Shown piece by piece: positions 61,415 to 64,000 of a DNA stretch of 64,000 nucleotides. Position numbers and translations under genes: made by a program. Position 1 is the first letter of the stretch. Each line of letters starts with the position of its first letter. The notes beneath the pieces are model-generated. The model had not been told where the DNA came from. It did not search any database and saw nothing but the letters and a program-made list of their open reading frames with translations. This DNA comes from Pyropia yezoensis (Eukaryota > Rhodophyta > Bangiophyceae > Bangiales > Bangiaceae): positions 21,426,020 through 21,490,019 of the forward strand of contig CM020620.1 in assembly GCA_009829735.1 (NCBI GenBank). The letters are read 5' to 3'.

Positions 61415-62585
61415 AGCGTCCCCGTGGAAGAAAGAGAAACAACAAAAGAAAAAATGGAAGATAACGAGTGGCACGAGGGGACGGTGACTCGAAGCGTACA
61501 AAGGTGCAGTGCACGTGGGGCACCGGCGGGCGCCCGACGTACGTACAGAGAAGTCGGTGCGGGTTGATACCGCGGGGTCGTCGAGGAAGGGCGCGCGCAC
61601 TGGCTCGATGACTGAGACTTCTCGGTCAGCAGTCCTGCCGCCAGAATACCTACGCTTTGGTCAAGTACTCATGACAGAAGTGTTCGATGCTGCGCATTCT
61701 TTTCAACGGCGTCCATCCAGCTTTGCTGACGATCACCGCCACGTGGCTGCGTGTGCTGACGCCAGCGCTCCTTCGATATGGCTTGGCGCGTGGTGGCGCC
61801 AAACCCCTGCAGACTGCCACCACAGCAGTGTTTTTGCAGCTGATCCAATCAGCACAGGTCGCGGACCGGTACCAGCTTTCACGTCCACCCGCGGCCGTCC
61901 ATTGCCGTCGGCAGAGCTTGGGAGCGCGAGAGTGGAAGGTGGGCGGGTGGGCCCCGTCGGCCCGGTTCTACGGGCACCTGCTGTGAATGGCGCGCTTGCA
62001 GGGGTAGGCAGCCGACAGCTCTCCTGCGCGCCTCGTACGTTTTGCCGGTGCGGCGGGCGTGCGCCGCGGGCCACTGCGCCGCCTCCATGCGCCTCCACTC
62101 TCTGGGGCCACTCCAGGGGGGGGGGGGGGGGGGGTTAGCGCATGCTTCCACACTGCGCCCGACACAGCAGGGAAAGATACACGGCCCGCGCGGGCACCGG
62201 CGGTAGAGGCACCGCGGCCCCTGTAGCAGAGGCAGGGGCGGACGGCCGCCACCCCGCGTCCAATTCGATTTTTTTTTGGCCTCTTGCGGCGGTGGAAGGG
62301 TCGTTTGGGCGAGCGTACAAGACTGTGCAGTGGAGGCCATCGTCACGGCGGAGGAAGATTGCATGCATTGCCCGCTTACGTGCTTCTTGTCCTCTGCACC
62401 GGTGCCTGCCCACCCCCCGTTGGATCCCGTTGGTGTAGCGCTCTCTCCCTACCCCGCTCCACCCACACCGCTCCTTCCGCTTCCTTCCCCTCCCCTCTTC
62501 TTCCTCGCACGCTCTGCCGGTTACGCTCTCGGTTGCGGACCGCGCGTTTCCTCTCCCCGCTGTCGCCTATCACAACCGCCCAGCG
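61415..62585. promoter_or_regulatory. Divergent intergenic region, possible shared promoter
   Basis: 1.17 kb between the starts of SWC4 (minus) and the zinc-ribbon gene (plus). It holds a 19-G tract at 62116-62134 and a pyrimidine-rich stretch at 62440-62580 just before the plus-strand start. No TATA box is clear. Shared regulation is an inference from layout only. Confidence 0.35.
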
Positions 62586-63134
62586 ATGGATTTCATCCCA
62601 ACCTTTGTACCACAGACAGGGGTGGTGCTTGGGGGCTCCGACGCTCCCTCGCCCGCCGCGTGTACCTGCCGTGCGCTGCCGCGCCGGTCACTGCCGGCAG
62701 CGGTGCCGCCAGCCGTGCGCATGGCGGCAGGCGCGCCGGCTCCCCCCCCCGGCGATGGTGGTACGAGTAACGCTGCCGACAAAGGTGATGGTGATCAGCT
62801 GCGTGGCCGCTTGGAGCGGCAGCTGCTTTTGACGCTGGTGCCAATCAACGTGCACGAGGATGGAACGATGAAGGACGGCCGCACGAGCTGCCTGTGGTGC
62901 GCCGGCTCGGGGCGGTGTAAGTGCACCTGGTGCAAGGGCACGGGGACTCGCCTGCAGACGGTGCTTAAGTCATGGGCGGAGCTGACCGAGGACATTGACA
63001 ATGCTCTCGCTGGACAGCCCGTGCCGCAGCCGGAAACGGTGCCCGTGCGGTGCAGCTGCTGTGATGGCACCCGCGAAATGCGGTGCTCCAAGTGCCGGGG
63101 TAGCGGCACGGGATCGTATGGATACGCTTATTGA
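62586..63134 (+). CDS. DnaJ-type zinc-ribbon protein, probably plastid-targeted
   Basis: 182 residues. Two paired Cys motifs resemble the DnaJ cysteine-rich domain without a J domain: C102-LW-C105-AGSG with C113-TW-C116-KGTG, and C156-SC-C159-DGT with C167-SK-C170-RGSG, ending GSYGYAY. Small J-less proteins of this kind (BSD2, LQY1 types) act as chaperones or thiol-disulphide factors in plastids. The first 55 residues are rich in Ala, Pro, Ser and Arg (CRALPRRSLPAAVPPAVRMA), compatible with a transit peptide. The start follows a pyrimidine-rich leader. The exact family member is not identifiable. Confidence 0.8.
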   Translation: MDFIPTFVPQTGVVLGGSDAPSPAACTCRALPRRSLPAAVPPAVRMAAGAPAPPPGDGGTSNAADKGDGDQLRGRLERQLLLTLVPINVHEDGTMKDGRTSCLWCAGSGRCKCTWCKGTGTRLQTVLKSWAELTEDIDNALAGQPVPQPETVPVRCSCCDGTREMRCSKCRGSGTGSYGYAY

Positions 63135-63784
63135 TGCGCGTCGTGAGCGACAGTGCACAGAGGGGGGTGGCGCCGTGTGGCCGGCACATTACGTGCATAT
63201 ATCTTGAAGCCGGTCTCACGTGCTACGCTTCACTCTCCCCATACGGGGTGAACGTGTTCCCTTGCTTGTCTGCTTGACCACTGTCCCTTGTTCTTTCTTT
63301 TTTGTCGTTTTTGGGTGGCAGGGATGACCTTTTCACTGGGGTGTACGTTCTTTTATTTTCTTTTGTGGGGCGCGGGGGGGGCTGCGGCCTTTGTCAGGCT
63401 GTAGCCTCCGCCCTGTATCGTATGACTCACTTTTTCTTCATCTCTATCTTCACCCAAAGCAACTTCGGCCGGGCTTCTCAACGTCTCTTTCTATCCGTCA
63501 TTCGGCGCATCCATGAGGCTCAAGTTCTGGCCTCATGCGTGGCTTCTGTTTTGTTAATGCAGCCTGGAAAGGATTTGCTCGGCTAGTTCTTCCGCGGTGC
63601 GCCCCCGAGCGCGGGAAGTGTCACAGGGCGGATACATCGTCGAGGTGGTCTCTGCATGGGCGCTCCCTCCCCCTTCTCCTTTACGGCCAGTGGATTGTGT
63701 CGCATGTGACCTTCTTTTTTCGCGTCTCTGCGCTGGACGTCACCTTCATGGCGGCGGGTGTGACGCCCTATGGGGTGCTCGCCA
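63135..63784. other. 3' region of zinc-ribbon gene, otherwise empty
   Basis: T-rich for this window (TTCTTTCTTTTTTGTC near 63290; TTCTTTTATTTTC near 63350), which fits 3' UTR and polyadenylation sequence. No gene is supported. Confidence 0.45.
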
Positions 63785-64000
63785 CTATCGCCGGCTGCCG
63801 CCCGTCTCAGTAGGGCGCGGCGTCCTTGCCTCAACCGCTGGCGGCGCGCCAGCGGCGGCGTCGGAGGACACGGCCGCCGCGGGCGGAGGTGACGCAAAGC
63901 GAAGAGCGGCGGCCGCCGAGGGCTTTCCCCGATACAGACCCGTCATGGTCTTTGAGGCGCCGTACTTAGAGGCGCCGTTCTTGGCGGTGCCTGCTGGGCG
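63785..64000 (-). CDS. 3' end of a gene continuing past the window
   Basis: The minus strand is open from the right edge to a TAG at 63785-63787, ending KNGASKYGASKTMTGLYRGK, then an Ala/Pro-rich tail (FASPPPAAAVSSDAAAGAPP). The first part looks like true protein; the tail is low complexity. The 72 residues are too few to assign a family. Confidence 0.4.
   Translation of the reverse strand, partial: RPAGTAKNGASKYGASKTMTGLYRGKPSAAAALRFASPPPAAAVSSDAAAGAPPAVEARTPRPTETGGSRR
63835..63855. repeat. Perfect hairpin, 9-bp arms
   Basis: CCGCTGGCG and CGCCAGCGG around a 3-base loop, inside the Ala-rich tail of the right-edge gene. It may simply reflect the GC-rich codons. Confidence 0.5.

Overview
The window looks like nuclear DNA of a GC-rich eukaryotic alga, most likely a red alga of the Bangiales (Porphyra/Pyropia type). 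This is an inference. It rests on the very high GC, long open frames with few or no introns, many Ala/Gly/Pro low-complexity tracts, recognisable eukaryotic genes (a SWC4/DMAP1 chromatin subunit, a two-pore K+ channel, an SR/RGG protein) and Ty3/gypsy chromoviruses. No rRNA, tRNA or CRISPR could be supported.

Left third (1-16,900) is transposon and repeat territory. A Pif1-like helicase (1,384-2,924, minus, one clear intron) is followed by a 1,291-residue protein (5,348-9,223, minus) with SWIM-like zinc fingers, a Cys-rich core and a C-terminal RNase H-like DDE region resembling KDZ/HMGXB3-type transposases. Upstream of it lies an 80-bp minisatellite (about 9,330-10,940). From 11 to 16.9 kb I see almost nothing coding, apart from hairpins, a 12-bp poly-G minisatellite (15,318-15,600) and a short exonuclease-like fragment.

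Middle third (16,879-43,522) is a stack of mobile elements. It contains a pogo-like DNA transposon remnant (16,879-18,545), a chromovirus (18,546-27,919), a second pogo-like element with TA target duplications and a deleted catalytic core (28,660-31,475), a MITE (31,478-31,929), and a younger chromovirus (32,803-42,333) whose upstream LTR carries another MITE (42,162-42,312). The younger chromovirus interrupts an unrecognised minus-strand gene. Both chromoviruses have gag-pol on the minus strand plus a long extra ORF on the opposite strand between pol and the 3' LTR. That antisense ORF is open in both copies.

Right third (44,750-64,000) is host gene space. It has two convergent paralogues of an unknown membrane-protein family (44,753-46,420 plus; 46,721-48,373 minus), a two-pore K+ channel (49,941-51,251 plus), a large SR/RGG protein (51,844-57,234 minus), SWC4/DMAP1 (58,571-61,414 minus), a small DnaJ-type zinc-ribbon protein (62,586-63,134 plus) and the 3' end of a further minus-strand gene at the right edge. 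The SWC4 and zinc-ribbon genes are divergent and may share the 1.2-kb space between them.
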